Shown piece after piece: positions 63,470 through 64,000 of a stretch of DNA of 64,000 nt (the stretch's first letter is position 1; every line of letters begins with the position of its first letter). Source of the stretch: an uncultured Oscillospiraceae bacterium (GTDB lineage: Bacteria; Bacillota; Clostridia; Oscillospirales; Ruminococcaceae). The position numbers and the translations under genes are program-made. The stretch covers positions 22,116 to 86,115 of the forward strand of contig CAJUAN010000010.1 in NCBI GenBank assembly GCA_910584715.1, written 5' to 3'. The notes beneath the pieces were generated by a model. It had not been told where the DNA came from. It was given only the letters and a program-made list of their open reading frames with translations, and made no database searches.

Positions 63470-64000
63470 TTAGCTGTTTTCACTGCGTCTTTTTTTGTTT
63501 GCGATCATCAAAGCCATGAACGAAGCCATTGCCGCAGCCGCAGCTCCCATGGGTACAGTCATGTCAACGCCTGTCTTGGGATTTACAGCGTAGGAATCAG
63601 CGTCGGTGTCTCCAAACGGATCGTCCGCGAGAGGAACAGGCGCGTCGTCAAATGTCTCATAGCTGTCTGCGTCCGCGTCTGTGTCTGTAACCGCGTCCGT
63701 ATCGGATTCGCTGACTGTCTCAACGGTTTCCTCGAAAGGAGTGCCCGCAAGAGGAGTCTCGGTTTCGTCAAACATTTCAAAATCAATGATAGGCGTAACA
63801 GGTGAAACAGGGAAGTTAGGTATTTCAGGCACATCAGGTGTTACCGGTACATTAGGTATATCCGGAGTTACGGGCACATCGGGAGTATTCGGTGTATCAT
63901 CATCGGTTTCGTCCGGAGTTTCGGGATCATTGTCGTCCGGCTCATCGGGAGTATCCGGTGTGTCATCGTCAGTTTCGTCCGGAGTCTCGGGATCATTGTC
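63470..64000 (-). CDS. sortase-anchored repeat surface protein, C-terminal part
   Basis: An open frame runs from the right edge to a stop at 63470, giving the last 176 residues. The distal part is a Thr/Pro/Asp-rich spacer with a 22-residue repeat (DNDPETPDETDDDTP type), then TPDIPNVPVTPDVPEIPN. The end is the sorting signal: NPKTG, a hydrophobic Ala/Met-rich segment (MGAAAAAMASFMALMIA) and KKRRSENS. NPKTG is a sortase pentapeptide variant. The protein would be covalently linked to the wall; its functional domains lie beyond the window. Confidence 0.88.
   Translation of the reverse strand, partial: DNDPETPDETDDDTPDTPDEPDDNDPETPDETDDDTPNTPDVPVTPDIPNVPVTPDVPEIPNFPVSPVTPIIDFEMFDETETPLAGTPFEETVETVSESDTDAVTDTDADADSYETFDDAPVPLADDPFGDTDADSYAVNPKTGVDMTVPMGAAAAAMASFMALMIANKKRRSENS
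63897..64000 (-). repeat. 66-bp tandem repeat in the surface-protein spacer
   Basis: Two near-identical 38-base cores (63897-63934 and 63963-64000) are 66 bases apart and differ at three positions. They encode the 22-residue Pro/Thr/Asp unit and continue past the window. Confidence 0.85.

Overview
The window looks like a chromosomal segment of a fibre-degrading anaerobic Clostridia, most likely a Ruminococcus-type member of the Oscillospirales. The basis is gene content and style. There are Gram-positive lipoproteins and a sortase-type NPKTG surface protein, and no outer-membrane genes. Extracellular GH5 endoglucanases sit with GH51, GH1 and a GH4-like protein. The SUF machinery is a two-gene minimal form. 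Phosphofructokinase is the pyrophosphate-linked type and pantothenate kinase is type III. DUF4364 and CdaR/PucR-type regulators are present, and sigma-A promoters with TTGACA-17-TATAAT spacing are frequent. No tRNA, rRNA, CRISPR array, phage or transposase gene was seen. The species assignment is inference.

Layout. 0-6.5 kb: a small Rossmann/TIR-like protein, an ECF sigma factor with a large membrane-anchored anti-sigma-like partner, two tandem paralogous secreted proteins and a lysine-rich protein. 6.6-21.4 kb: GH4-like protein; a 1389-residue helical-repeat/zinc-ribbon protein; the sufC-sufB pair; then a plant-polysaccharide block (AraC regulator, GH1, orphan sugar-binding lipoprotein, GH51 arabinofuranosidase, GH5 lipoprotein). 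21.5-30.8 kb: housekeeping and small enzymes (GNAT, LMW phosphatase, purB, CYTH protein, metY, an NrdD-like fragment protein, a large lipoprotein, radical SAM, MazG-like, TPR lipoprotein). 30.8-43.8 kb: a long minus-strand run holding MoxR/DUF58, a cytidine-deaminase-like protein, a three-gene ABC exporter, DUF4364 and a complete-looking late shikimate operon (aroF-aroB-aroA-aroC) headed by a leucine-rich-repeat lipoprotein. 44.3-45.8 kb: coaX plus an ECF transporter S component, probably for a pantothenate-related substrate. 45.9-50.4 kb: cell-surface glycan genes (GT39-like, FAD mutase-like, GtrA, metallophosphoesterase). 50.7-56.6 kb: a second orphan sugar-binding lipoprotein divergent from PPi-phosphofructokinase and a second GH5, with two LacI/CcpA-type operators between; then small membrane proteins and an Lgt-family protein. 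56.8-63.4 kb: CdaR-like regulator followed by the division hydrolase module ftsE-ftsX-M23 peptidase-CtpA and two small genes. 63.5 kb to the end: the C-terminus of a repeat-rich sortase substrate.

How it fits together. The enzymes at 15-21 kb and 53-55 kb cut glucan and arabinan chains outside the cell. The orphan binding proteins would feed oligosaccharides to permeases encoded elsewhere, GH1 hydrolyses them inside, and PPi-phosphofructokinase takes the hexose onward. FtsEX would gate the coiled-coil M23 hydrolase.

Most unusual items: the 12-repeat 1389-residue protein; a GH4-fold protein that appears to have lost both metal-ligand motifs; phased hexamer GCA repeats, two copies of which share a 13-bp core; a hairpin between the Shine-Dalgarno site and the start codon of ftsX; and a secreted LRR lipoprotein as first gene of the shikimate operon. 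Starts and promoters were chosen by eye from ribosome-binding sites and consensus spacing.
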